This document shows positions 11,806 to 21,919 of a DNA stretch of 64,000 nucleotides, in pieces. The position numbers and the translations under genes were made by a program. The stretch comes from Metridium senile. Its lineage: Eukaryota; Cnidaria; Anthozoa; Actiniaria; Metridiidae. Below the pieces are notes generated by a model. The model was not told the DNA's origin and did no database searches. It worked only from the letters and a program-made list of their open reading frames with translations. The stretch is from positions 21,790,811-21,854,810 of the forward strand of contig OX459095.1 in assembly GCA_949775045.1 (NCBI GenBank). The letters run 5' to 3'. Positions within the stretch are counted from its first letter, which is position 1. Every line of letters starts with the position of its first letter.

Positions 11806-12110
11806 GAACAGCTATAACATTTTAACAGGGAGCAGCTATAACCAAAGAAGGCATACATGTACCAACAGTTTTAGAGACAAAATTGGTATTCAGGCACCAT
11901 CATCTTCAGCAATAACTTGAAAACAAAGTTGGCATTTGAATTGAATGATGAAAAAGGAGCGGCTATAACATTTTAACAGGGAGCAGCTATAACCAAACAA
12001 GGTATCTACGCACCAACAGTTTTACATACAAAATTGGTATTCAGGCACCATCATCTTCAGTAATAACTGGAAAACAAAGTTGACTTTTGAATAGAATGAT
12101 AAAATAATAA
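11806..12110 (+). repeat. two-copy tandem repeat, period about 154 bp
   Basis: The segment containing AACAGGGAGCAGCTATAACC, then CAACAGTTTTA and GGCACCATCATCTTCAG, occurs twice, from about 11809 and 11963, with scattered mismatches. It lies about 540 bp upstream of the receptor ORF. Confidence 0.75.
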
Positions 12111-12646
12111 ACATTGAGTAATAAAAATAGGAATGCACCAAGCTTCCTATAAAAGGGAATGGTATGATGCAATAACTGGAACTTAAAGTAAGCATTGAGC
12201 AACGACAAAGTGAGACACGAATAAAATACTGACAATAATCTCAAACAACGAACACTGATTTCAAACAACGAAAACACCGTGGTCTCTCTGGGTATTTATT
12301 TAAGTCTGACAGCTGTAACGACGCCTAGTGCAATAACCAAAGGAAGACATTGACCGCTTTAATTTAATATCCAATATCTGGTATTGAAAGCGAGCAATTC
12401 CGTTTTATTTCGAACAAATTAAGACACCAGTACGCTTGAACACTTGAGCAAAAAGCAAGCAATCATTTAGTCCAAAGAATCTACATCCCAAGCGTTAGAA
12501 GTACAACGAAATTCTCCTTTATTTCTGGTTACAAGTTAATCAGCAAAGAGCAAAGGAAAAACAGTTATTCGTTCCAAAACGTAACCAGCTCAAAATTAGA
12601 CGATTTTAATCAACTGGTTTGTTTGGCGTTCAGCAAAGCCTCTACG

Positions 12647-13618
12647 ATGAGCAGCGAGTCAACATTCAAAGTCCTCTATTCGATCCAGCTTGGAGTTATC
12701 CTACCTATCAACTTGATAGGTAATACACTAGTATGTCTAGTAATGATAACTACACCATCACTACGAACACCCATGAATCTTCTACTTGTCAACCTCGCTA
12801 TATCAGACATCTTAGTAGCTTTATTCACATCTACTGATCTACTTTTCTGGCACGGAGTTACCCACCCTACTGGTATCCCCGGGGATTACTTGTGTAAGTT
12901 CCTAACTGGTAAACTACTAGCATGGGTGGGGTCGGTATCTTCTGTGTTCTCATTGGTCGCGGTGGCGTTTGAGAGGTACTACGCTATAGTCCATCCGCTG
13001 AGAAACAGAGGGAAGTTTTCATGGAAAGTCTTCTATTGGATAGTGTCTGTGTGCTGGTTACTAGCGTTCTCGTTCAATATCCCGTTAATAATAGTCCGTG
13101 CCTATAACAAAGTTAATAAAGAAACTGGCTATGTGTGTATCAGTAAATGGCCTAAAGTATCACTCGCTATCGCTTACAACTTCGCCTGGCTGGCTTTTAT
13201 TGGAATAATCCCCATTATAACAATGAGCATTCTATATGGACAGATCGCAAGAAGTCTCTGGCGACCTAGTACAGTACTCAACGCAGAAACCAGTGCTCGA
13301 CTCAAATCGAAAAAACGCGTGACAAAGATGTTGATTTTCATAACTGTCTTCTATGCACTTTGTTGGATGCCTAATTTAATCATCAACGTCGTTGTGTATT
13401 ATTACGCAAATACAGAGCTAGTTTCGTTTGGGTATTTCATTACAGAGTTACTAGTATTAATCAATAGTAGCATTAATCCCTTCGTGTATAGTATCCAGAG
13501 TCAGCAGTTTTGGAATGGGATTAAAAAGATTTTGTGTTGTAATAGATTGGCAGATAGAATACACCCTCAACAGCTACAAACCAATACCCAACTAAGGACA
13601 GTTCAAAGCACTCTTTAG
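12647..13618 (+). CDS. rhodopsin-class (class A) G-protein-coupled receptor, single exon
   Basis: A seven-transmembrane receptor that would transmit an extracellular signal to heterotrimeric G proteins; the ligand cannot be told. The first in-frame ATG is at 12647 (an earlier TTG was not used), giving 323 aa. Features: TM1 about 12-34 with the GN motif, TM2 with LAISD (50-54), TM3 entry Cys83 likely bonded to Cys164 in the second extracellular loop, ERY in place of DRY at 109-111, TM6 CWMP (239-242), TM7 NPFVY (277-281), and a CC pair at 297-298 that could be palmitoylated. The N-terminus is very short, so a peptide, amine or lipid ligand is more likely than a large one. It lies between the two CA genes of the duplication and has no counterpart in unit 2. 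Intact and uninterrupted. Confidence 0.93.
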   Translation: MSSESTFKVLYSIQLGVILPINLIGNTLVCLVMITTPSLRTPMNLLLVNLAISDILVALFTSTDLLFWHGVTHPTGIPGDYLCKFLTGKLLAWVGSVSSVFSLVAVAFERYYAIVHPLRNRGKFSWKVFYWIVSVCWLLAFSFNIPLIIVRAYNKVNKETGYVCISKWPKVSLAIAYNFAWLAFIGIIPIITMSILYGQIARSLWRPSTVLNAETSARLKSKKRVTKMLIFITVFYALCWMPNLIINVVVYYYANTELVSFGYFITELLVLINSSINPFVYSIQSQQFWNGIKKILCCNRLADRIHPQQLQTNTQLRTVQSTL

Positions 13619-13726
13619 AAATTTCGAAACGCGCAATACTGGATAAGATATTTCTGGGTTTCCTGTGTCTTATACCCGAGAGTCACTGTAAAGCTTTTAG
13701 AGGTCAACTTAGCCTGCATCGCAGCA

Positions 13727-13893
13727 GGGGCGGATCCAGGGGAGGGGAATTGGGTGACTTTTCCCCCCCTCTTTTTCTAGGCAGTTATATCTTACGTCCG
13801 GGATAGCTCCAGCATTATTGTTTTTTTTATATATCCTAAACCAAAATCCCCCCCCCCCCCCCTTTTGAAAATCCTGGATCCGCCACTGCGCAG
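13727..13893. mobile_element. short MITE with GGCGGATCCAGG termini
   Basis: The left end CAGGGGCGGATCCAGG and the right end CCTGGATCCGCCACTG are near-perfect inverted repeats; the interior contains C-tracts (14-15 C at about 13850). The CAG..CTG tips suggest an hAT-type origin, but no clear 8-bp target duplication is seen. It starts about 110 bp after the receptor stop codon. Confidence 0.65.
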
Positions 13894-14214
13894 GCTACTC
13901 CATAGGGATTCCTGTGTTGACGCGATCGGGATTCCTGAGTTGAAATATTTGGCAGGGAAGAACACCGCAGGAAGCCCGATGAAAAGAGATAAAAAAGAAA
14001 TGCCTGCGGAGGATGCTAAGGTCAACTTTGTCTCGTTCCAAGAACTTGAATAGCAAATATTAACACTTTGAGCCCTCTCTCCAGCGGTTTCCCCACAGGA
14101 GTGCATATTTGGGATAGAAGACGAATTTCCTGGGAACGAAGTCAGATGGATAACAAAGGGATCCCAAAAGATACATGGCTAAACATGTTAGCCGCTGTTA
14201 ATATATAAGGCTAA

Positions 14215-14272
14215 TATAAAGATCCGACTTACAAACGGAAGGTCGTCGGTTCGAATCCCATCTGTACATAGA
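14215..14272 (+). other. degenerate tRNA-like 3' half (B box)
   Basis: GGTTCGAATCCC matches a Pol III B box, preceded by a possible anticodon stem-loop (TCCGACTTACAAACGGA). No matching acceptor stem or A box is convincing, so this is a tRNA pseudogene or SINE remnant rather than a working tRNA. Confidence 0.35.
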
Positions 14273-15490
14273 TTTTTTTATCTTAGTCCTTTCACCTATA
14301 TGGTAAGATCTATTCATTTGTACTGCACATTTGTACTACTTCCATTTAGTGTACATAAGGTGTTACAAAACTAAAATACGTGAACAATTAGACATTTACA
14401 TAGTACCACTAAATGAGGGGCAAAACGAAAGGACTGTTAGTCCCAGCGAATAAAAAAAAGTTGAATATAAACATTGGGTGAAAATGTTTCCAATTGTTAA
14501 ATATTAATTATTGAAAATATTACATTAGAATAATATAACTAGTTCAGTTAATAAATGATATAAATTGTACTGCCTCGTTTTCTTAATTAGCTTGCGTACA
14601 TGTTGATAATATCCACATTGGAAGCGCTAATAAGAATTTAGAGTGCAAAACAGTCCCTACTTTAACGCGAAAAATCGGATGATACGAGTTGAAATTTACA
14701 GTGCGACTACCGGGACCACCCAATCAAATTTCAAAATATATATTTTTTGAGATCAAACAAAAACCTTGTACAAGGTTCTCAAAAGCTAAGATGTCTCTTA
14801 TTCAATTTTGATCTATTTCGTTCACATATAATGGAAATTTTTTAGCATTTTAAGCAACAAAATCAAACATTTGTAGAGAATGTTTTTGTGGCCCCGGTTT
14901 CAGTAGTCGCACTGTAATCGAGTAAAGGTTTGGCTGAGAGAGAATGAGGAGAGGATGGATGGACGAGCGGGAAGTGAACGGAGTCTCCCCTCTCCTCCCA
15001 CTTATACCTCGGAGTTTTTCGCCTCAGAAAATTAGGGACAGTCGCACTCCTCTAAAAAAAAAGATTCTCGAGGGAAAATGGTAGGGGTTTTACGCGGGTT
15101 TTTTTTTTCAATCGTGACCATTCTTTGTAGTTGGAACTATATTTTTGACGTATCACAGACAATAACGCCGATTTCTCGTTGCAGTTGTATTACTATACTT
15201 AAACAAGGCAAGTTCCAGTCGACGGTTATTAAGATACTGTATTAAGCCTATATAAAAGTAAGATCATATTAGTGGCTTCGGTTATCATGTTTACAAGTAA
15301 TAGCAGATCGCCGTTCTGTCGGACTTACCCGCAACATAATTTTCGTCATAACTGAACAGTCGATCATGGTCTTTCAACTCCTGATACAGTCATCCAAAAA
15401 TACAATAAAGCGACTCAGCAAGATTCACTTCATCATGATTGCCATGATAATATTGATATTATAAACAATTCACCAATCGAGTGTGAAAGA
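14273..15490. other. intergenic, no gene seen
   Basis: AT-rich unique sequence of unit 1 without recognised coding or RNA features. Confidence 0.5.
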
Positions 15491-15519
15491 CATTCACGTA
15501 CGACCCGTACGGACCGTAC

Positions 15520-15716
15520 GAACGGTAAACTTTGTTGGCCCCTGTATACGACTGATAATATATGCATAGTTAAACACAGGGTGACCAAGACGCACTTTCA
15601 CCAATCGTACGACCCGTGAAATGGTAAACTTTGTGACCCCTGTGATAGGCCGGGAGTGATAGTATATGCATAGTTTACCACAGGGTGACCAAAGCGCACT
15701 TTCACCAATCAGATCG
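15520..15716 (+). repeat. two-copy tandem repeat, period about 98 bp
   Basis: The segment from GGTAAACTTTGT through ATATGCATAGTT, CACAGGGTGACCAA and GCACTTTCACCAATC occurs twice in tandem. Flanking sequence carries CGTACGAC/CCGTACG palindromic pieces on both sides, so the pair may be the inside of a decayed inverted-repeat element. Confidence 0.7.
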
Positions 15717-15940
15717 ATATTCATAAAGGCATGTACGCTTACGACTCGTACAATTCGTACGATCGGTTCCATTCGTTAAATATCTGAGAACTCTTTAAAA
15801 AAATTAAAGATGTCTTTAAAAAAATTAACACAGGACACAGGCAGCCCAAGCAATTCACTTTTACAGTAGAGATATTTGAGGAAAAAATCGATAATTTTTA
15901 TTGTAATAAATTTGAATATATTTCAATCCTGTGTTGTTGT

Positions 15941-16037
15941 TAAACTTATTTGGTGTCATTCTGGGTGGTTTTTGAACGTTTTAGAGCATTTTTTCTTAAT
16001 GTTTGGTGGGCACCCAGAATGACACCAAATAAGTTTA
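15941..16037. repeat. strong hairpin (27-bp arms)
   Basis: TAAACTTATTTGGTGTCATT is mirrored by AATGACACCAAATAAGTTTA around a loop of about 43 nt; the arms match over about 27 bp. Probably a foldback element. It lies at the left border of the region that re-aligns with unit 2. Confidence 0.8.
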
Positions 16038-16544
16038 AACCGTTCCCATCTAGTCCTTCTCCACTGTATAATTTCTAGTATTGTTAACGTATCTTTGTAT
16101 ATTATAGTTTCTGTACTTTTATTTTTTCTATTATGTTCAGTTTGTAATGCAGTGAAAATGGATTAAATAAATAAAAAATATCCACTGAAAAAAAAACCAT
16201 ATGTTTTAAACCATACAATAATCACGTACCGCCACAGGCAGCCCAGGTCAATCCATACAATGGGCCACAAGTTCACCATGGGGCTGCTTTGATTGTACTA
16301 AATCGCCAAAACGTATGTCAGCCAGTTTTCATGTTTCAAGCAAGATTTTACATGAGCCGGTTAAGTGAGCCGGATCGACCAAAAAATACAACAACTTGGA
16401 GCCACCTTAAAATACTCGTAAAGAAAAATACTTACCCTGTTCAACAGTCGACCCTATATAAGATTTAAAAAAAGACTCCCCACCGGGTCCAGCTCAGAAT
16501 CAGTGTTACTAAATCTGATTCCCTTTGTTTAAGCATCGATATTA

Positions 16545-16784
16545 TGCCTGTTTCAAACATCGTTGTCGCAGCCGAAGCTACAGGCCACACTCTGTAGCTT
16601 GCAAAGAATGTCGGTAATCTGCATCGTCGACAACTGCAACAAATTGCATGTTATGGTCATATAGCACAAACACATACAACCAAAATATGCTATTAATAAA
16701 TCGATAACAAGAGAAGAAATGCCAACAGCCTTTGCAAGCTTGAGAGTGTTGATTGCGGCGACAACGATATGTTTGAAACAGGTG
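16545..16784. mobile_element. palindromic MITE (same family as 182-460)
   Basis: CCTGTTTCAAACATCGTTGT on the left is mirrored by ACAACGATATGTTTGAAACAGG on the right, with further pairing around CACACTCTG/GAGAGTGTT. The counterpart 35444-35733 is about 50 bp longer inside. Confidence 0.75.
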
Positions 16785-17286
16785 TTAAAGGAATCTTTAC
16801 AGAGATTCGACACGGTTTTAGAAATAGGTGACTGTGTATGTGATCGTCGTTTTTGCCGGTTCTGACTGTGAACGACAAAGAGCCCTGCTAGCAGGAAAGG
16901 CTAATATATCACAGCAGTAAATATTGGGAACTACCACCTTTAACAGTGAATTGAGAGTTGGAAGGGTAAACGTTAACAGTCATGCATGCACCAACAGCAA
17001 AATGCTCATAGTTTAGTCTGTCGAAATAATAGGCCTCGTTCCCTCCGTATGCAAATTGCCCATTTCAGATACCACGTGGTATTCTCTTGAGAACTGTCCT
17101 TTTATGATGAACATGTTATAACATTTACATGTGAAAGAATCAACTCCAAAGGGTAGCATCACGTGATCCGAAACAAGGAAGGTAAAGAGGTCATTGCGTT
17201 TTTATGGCGCCTATATGACCACGAATGATAGCCGGATACATGTAGCGCGCTACCCACACGCTACATTGTTGTCAGCGTGTCTCTAC

Positions 17287-17494
17287 AGGCCTGGCTAAAC
17301 TAGGATACATCGCATTCACATGTAGCGGGCACAAGAAATGTTTCTGCTGTCTCCCAGAAACATTATTTGTGTCTCGGCTACAAAATTTGTCGCGCGCTAC
17401 AATGTTTTCGAGGTGGCTAAACTGAGAAACATTGAGGATACACGTAGCGCGCGACAATGTAGCTTTCTACATGTATCCTAGTTTAGCCAGACCT
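17287..17494. mobile_element. MITE with AGGCCTGGCTAAAC termini
   Basis: The left end AGGCCTGGCTAAACTAGGAT and the right end ATCCTAGTTTAGCCAGACCT are inverted repeats. The interior is rich in GTAGCGCGC-type motifs in both orientations. The counterpart in unit 2 is 36256-36463. No coding content. Confidence 0.75.
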
Positions 17495-17589
17495 TAAAAA
17501 CTAGCATAAAATTGCACTAATTACGCTGTCATTTATATTTGAACAATAGCAGGATTTCAGTGCCTTTGTTCATTCCTAAAAGTATGCCA

Positions 17590-17720
17590 CGACAAATGAT
17601 CCCAAAGCAAGTGGAAATAGTCCCGAAGCAACTGGAAAATATGGCGTTCAAGTTGCTTTGGGACTATTTTTCCAGTTGCTTTGGGACTATTTCCAGTTGC
17701 TTTGGGGCTACTTTCTCTGA
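17590..17720 (+). repeat. short repeats of AGTTGCTTTGGGACTATTTCC
   Basis: Three direct copies of a roughly 25-bp unit, with inverted partial copies (TCCCAAAGCAAGTGGAAATA) just upstream. Unit 2 (36560-36650) has two direct copies, so copy number has changed since duplication. Confidence 0.7.
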
Positions 17721-18084
17721 TTTCAACATAGCGCTATGATTTCAAGTATCTGCATCTGACCAAAATCCCGCCATCGGGTTGGCTAATTTACCTATTATTG
17801 AGTATTGAATGCACGGACTTGTAATCCCGTCCATTCCTCATTATCTGAATTTAAACATTTCTACCTTGTCAATGAACGGAACAATAAAAAGGATTGTTAC
17901 CGTTAATTAATGTTAGAAAATACCAGCAAAATATTTGTAAAGGATATATATTGCAAAAGAAATTCCGGTTGGTTGGAAATCGATCTTGTTTTGCAATCAT
18001 AACTCAACAGGCGGATTTGCTTATACACGTACACAACCTTATATTACACTATAGTCACAGCCGTTTAACAGATTTATTTGATTA

Positions 18085-18281
18085 GACCCTGTCTACACGG
18101 ATCCGGATACTTTTGAAACCGCATACTTTTTGATGCGAATCGGCCTATCGTCCACACGAATCCAGTGAATCCGGTCACCGAAACCGCATACTTTTACTTG
18201 AATCCTCCTGATACGTGGATTCGTGTGGACGCAAATATTTCTATGCGGTTTCAGCCGGATCGGATTCGTGTAGACGAGGCC
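18085..18281. mobile_element. TTA-flanked MITE, absent from unit 2
   Basis: A 197-bp insertion with about 40-bp imperfect terminal inverted repeats (GACCCTGTCTACACGGATCC left; the right end read in reverse starts GGCCTCGTCTACACGAATCC). It is flanked by TTA at 18082-18084 and 18282-18284. Unit 2 reads straight through (TTTGATTATATTCAATCG). The 3-bp TTA duplication fits the PIF/Harbinger target preference. Confidence 0.8.
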
Positions 18282-18444
18282 TTAGATTCAATCGAGCAAG
18301 AATCCATGCTTCCCTGCCACTTCTAACAGACATAATTACCCTTTTTAAAAACCTTCTAATGAACACTACTGAGCTCATGACGGGAAGGTGGACGGGGTTT
18401 CGGTGGCCTCTTACACTCTTAACACTCTTTATATTAAAATCACG

Positions 18445-18787
18445 TACCGTATTTACTCGAATAAGCGCCGCAGCCCTTATTAATTTTTTTTCGATCTCCC
18501 CGTCCCCTTCTTGATCAGAACTACGAATATTGGGGAGATAACTTAATGGGCGAGCGGTGAAATATTATTACTTTGAACTGAAGAATATAGATTTTCATAA
18601 AAAGTAATTTCCAATGCTGTTCTAGAGTAACATATTAGCGTTAAATAGCTTTATATCAGCTTGTAAGCGTCATTTCAAAGAATAATTGTTAACTTTTGCT
18701 ATTTTATATTTTCTGTAAATAAATATAAAACGGCGCTTATTCTGGCGGCGCTTATTCGAGGACGGCGCTTTCTTGAGTAAATACAGT
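18445..18787. mobile_element. MITE with TACCGTATTTACTC termini
   Basis: The left end TACCGTATTTACTCGAATAA and the right end reading TTGAGTAAATACAGTA are inverted; GGCGCTTATTCG motifs repeat subterminally. It is present only in unit 1. The interior encodes nothing recognised. Confidence 0.7.
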
Positions 18788-21298
18788 ATGCATTGAAACC
18801 GGGACGCAAACATCAACATGTGAGCAGAGTTGTGTGCTGAAATATTTAATGTAGGGGTAGTGAATGACATGTTAGTCTCCCCAATTAGCAGGACACCGTC
18901 CTATTTCTGGCAAGAAGATTTAAGATGTTAAAAAGTGACTCGGACAGTCGACAATGGTACGCCTGCAGTCTCGCAGTCAATAGAGCGGCAGCTTTTGTTC
19001 TTTCTTGTTTAATACAAATTTGTATAAACAAAACAGTTTTTTTACTAACAGATGTACTGCCTGCCAAATGGCTCTACGAGGGAAACCTTGGTTATTTAAG
19101 AATTTTTCTCTCTCTCTAATCACTGTTTGCACTACAGTGAAATCTTGGGCGTATTCAAACATTAACAATTGAATTGATCAATTGCGTTTGCACTATAGAA
19201 CCACATTTGCGCCAACTATTTGGTAACATGTCAATCAAGTTGTAGTGAATGAGTGTGTGCTGACAGAAGTATGTCAAGTGCACAAAGAATTTTCGCGCCT
19301 AGACAACATTTGGACGCCTCCAAACTAAAAAGGCGGCGCTTTTGTTTTTCGGTAGGTTTTGCGAAAAATTGTCCATGTCACGTACACCATTTACGCTATT
19401 GTTGTTGGATTGTTTTGCAAAACAAAAAGACTTGCATAATTGTAGACAAATTAATGGATAATGTAGTGCAAATTCAGAAGGAGAACTTTGGGTTTGCCGT
19501 GGAACTACGTAATTTAATGTAGATTTTGTTCTTTTAATTAATAAACTTACAATACGGCTTTGAACAGTCTCTTCGATCGAGTTTGTGCCATTCTAAAAGT
19601 TCGTCTAATGACTACTCGTAAGCATTCATAATGATTTATTTTGAAATATTTACCTCATTAACACTATCCTCATTCAATTTCCATTTTCCTTTTAGGTGCC
19701 AAAAACGGAACTTTTGTCGTTTTGTTTTCCTTCCAGCAACAAGCTTAGAATAGAAGGAATATTCATCGTGGAATGTGAAATTAAAAGGATACTTAATCAA
19801 GCTTAGAATATCTAACAATCAATTATACCCAATAATCAGTAACTAGCCAATTGAATTCATATCCCCAAAAAAGTATTGTTGTATGAACAATTACAAATCC
19901 CGATAGCATTCCAAAGGAATTACTTTTCACTAGAACCTCTATCGGACAACAGTCTACAACAAGACCAGGAGAGAATCAAGCTGAAAAGCTATTTTTCTAC
20001 AAGCAATTGAAACGGTAGGTCTAAGCAATTTACAATAGAGAGAGGCATATATGATCGTTTGGTGGTTAGATTACCTTGAAATAACGGTTCCGTTGGTCCT
20101 TGGATACGAGAGTTATGCTTGTCTCCCGCCACTACAGTCAGACACACTATAAGACCCACTGTCGGCTAGAATGCTGTTGAGGTGGGCGCCTTGAAGTATC
20201 TCTGCCTTCGTATCAAATGAAAAGTATCTATTTGTTATTGTGCCCATTGGAAGCACGTTAAAAAGGCTAAAAAAATGTCGTTCTGCCAGCGAAATCCTTT
20301 GTGGTAATCGTGATAGATTGGACGGCGGTCATAGCTATGGTTGGGGTTTAATTTGCAATGTCGCGGTTCGAGCCGTATAAAAACGTCGTATAAAAACGTC
20401 TCTATAGCTTGAGGAGCAGTGTTGTGTTTACTTGTTCTAATATCGATGAAAATTAGATTGTAAAAAAATCTTGCTAAAGCTTTAGAATCTCGTACGAATA
20501 GAAAATGCAAGTCAGTGTATACGGTTGACGTACGACGAATAGCCCGCACTGCTTACAAAGGGTTGTCTATAATATTAATACCGCGCAAGAACATTTTACG
20601 CAAAAACAGTGCAGGGCAAAAGTGAAAAAATTATCAAACTATTGAAATTAAAATTCAGTGCTATATTGTTTAGTGTAACAATGAAGTATTTTGCATTGCA
20701 AATTTCTACCATGCATGATCAGTATTGTTATGCCAAGAAACAACCTTTCCCTGAGTTGTTTGTTAATTGTGTGTCATTTTTAAAATATATTCTTGTTATA
20801 TATAGGTTTCTTTTTAACTTGAACACAAATATCCCGCAGATAAACATTTGCAAATCAAATTGATATGTTTTGCAAATTTTCTCATGAAAAGACTCAAATA
20901 AAAACGTTCATAAAAATATGACAATGTCGTAACAATTTTAAACATGGTTGTAGCTACTATACCTTTTGTGAGAAAATATAAAAATCTGAACGAAATCGGC
21001 TCAATTAAGTCAGAGGATTACAGAGAACACACGGCAAGAGGTTTATAGAATTGTAATCAATTAAATTTAAGGCAAAACATCGAAGTTTCAAAAGTACCGA
21101 TATATCCTTTAGTAAATCAACACTAACAGTGAGCTTGGGCTACCTGTGAGAAAACCAGCTCTGCTTGAACAGAGTGCTAGGCATAGTTGTTCACATCTGG
21201 TTTTTGTGTTTAATTTTCATCTGGAAACTGGCTGAAAAACGTATTTTTTATTTGGCAAAGTTTGTAAGATATTCTCACTTTCACAATTACCATAATAT
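18788..21298. other. intergenic, no gene seen
   Basis: Mostly sequence shared with unit 2 (38306-40716). It contains one copy of the dispersed repeat (18800-18925). The short ORFs here are either not conserved in the other unit or lack any family resemblance. Confidence 0.5.
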
Positions 21299-21615
21299 AA
21301 CTTCAAAAAATTCAAAATGCAGCCGTGCGCCTAATTTTTAAGGAAAGTAAGTTCTGCGACATAACGCCTCTTAATATGCGCTCACTGCATTGGTTGCCTG
21401 TAAAGCAACGCGTTCACTTTAAAATATAAATTACCTTTAAAGCAATTCATGGTTTCGATCTCCCCACAATATATTTCATAACTTATCACTATTAGACAAT
21501 CAACTACATATAGCTTACGTTCACAAGACAGTATAGTGCTTGTGACCCCTAAGGGGAAATCAATGGTTAATTCGGGGGATAGATCCTTTAGTGTAGCGGC
21601 ACCTAAATTATGTGT
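21299..21615 (+). pseudogene. decayed LINE reverse transcriptase C-terminal fragment (CR1/L2-type)
   Basis: Translating through stops gives the C-terminal RT pattern of CR1/L2-like LINEs: AAVRLIFK, then DITPL, then LHWLPVKQRVHFKI, and later SVAAPKL. Several in-frame stops break it. The same relic is in unit 2 at 40718-41105, where it extends further; here it is cut off at about 21612, the right limit of similarity between the units. Confidence 0.7.
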
Positions 21616-21919
21616 ATTTGTCAAAACCACTTTTCTATCATTAAAAATTATTGCTAGTTCCGATTGCAATATTTCAAACATCAGAACAAACTTCAATCTA
21701 TGCCTGAGCTTGCTATTGAAATTAATTTGAAATTATCTTTCTATGCGCGACGCACTTTGCAATCAAACAGCGACGTTGACCCTTCAAAAATACTCAGTCG
21801 AGCCACCTTAATATCCCTGTGCAAATGCGCCTTTTGTCAAATAGTACAGCGGTGCTAGATAACACGAAACTGATCTATTTGAATCAGCTTCGTTTTTGTT
21901 TCTTTGAAGGTCTGCTAAC

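Larger units (their letters stand above)
16040..21612 (+). repeat. segmental duplication, unit 1, right part
   Basis: Collinear with about 34937-41022. Alignment starts at TAGTCCTTCTCCACTGTATA and stops within a LINE fragment after CACCTAAATTATG. Differences include a 197-bp MITE and about 785 bp (18342-19127) only here. Unit 2 has a LINE fragment with a microsatellite and about 500 bp near 39757-40259. Confidence 0.9.

Noticed and set aside
12623..12646. Upstream TTG extension of the receptor
   Set aside because: Eukaryotic translation would use the ATG at 12647, which fits a short receptor N-terminus.
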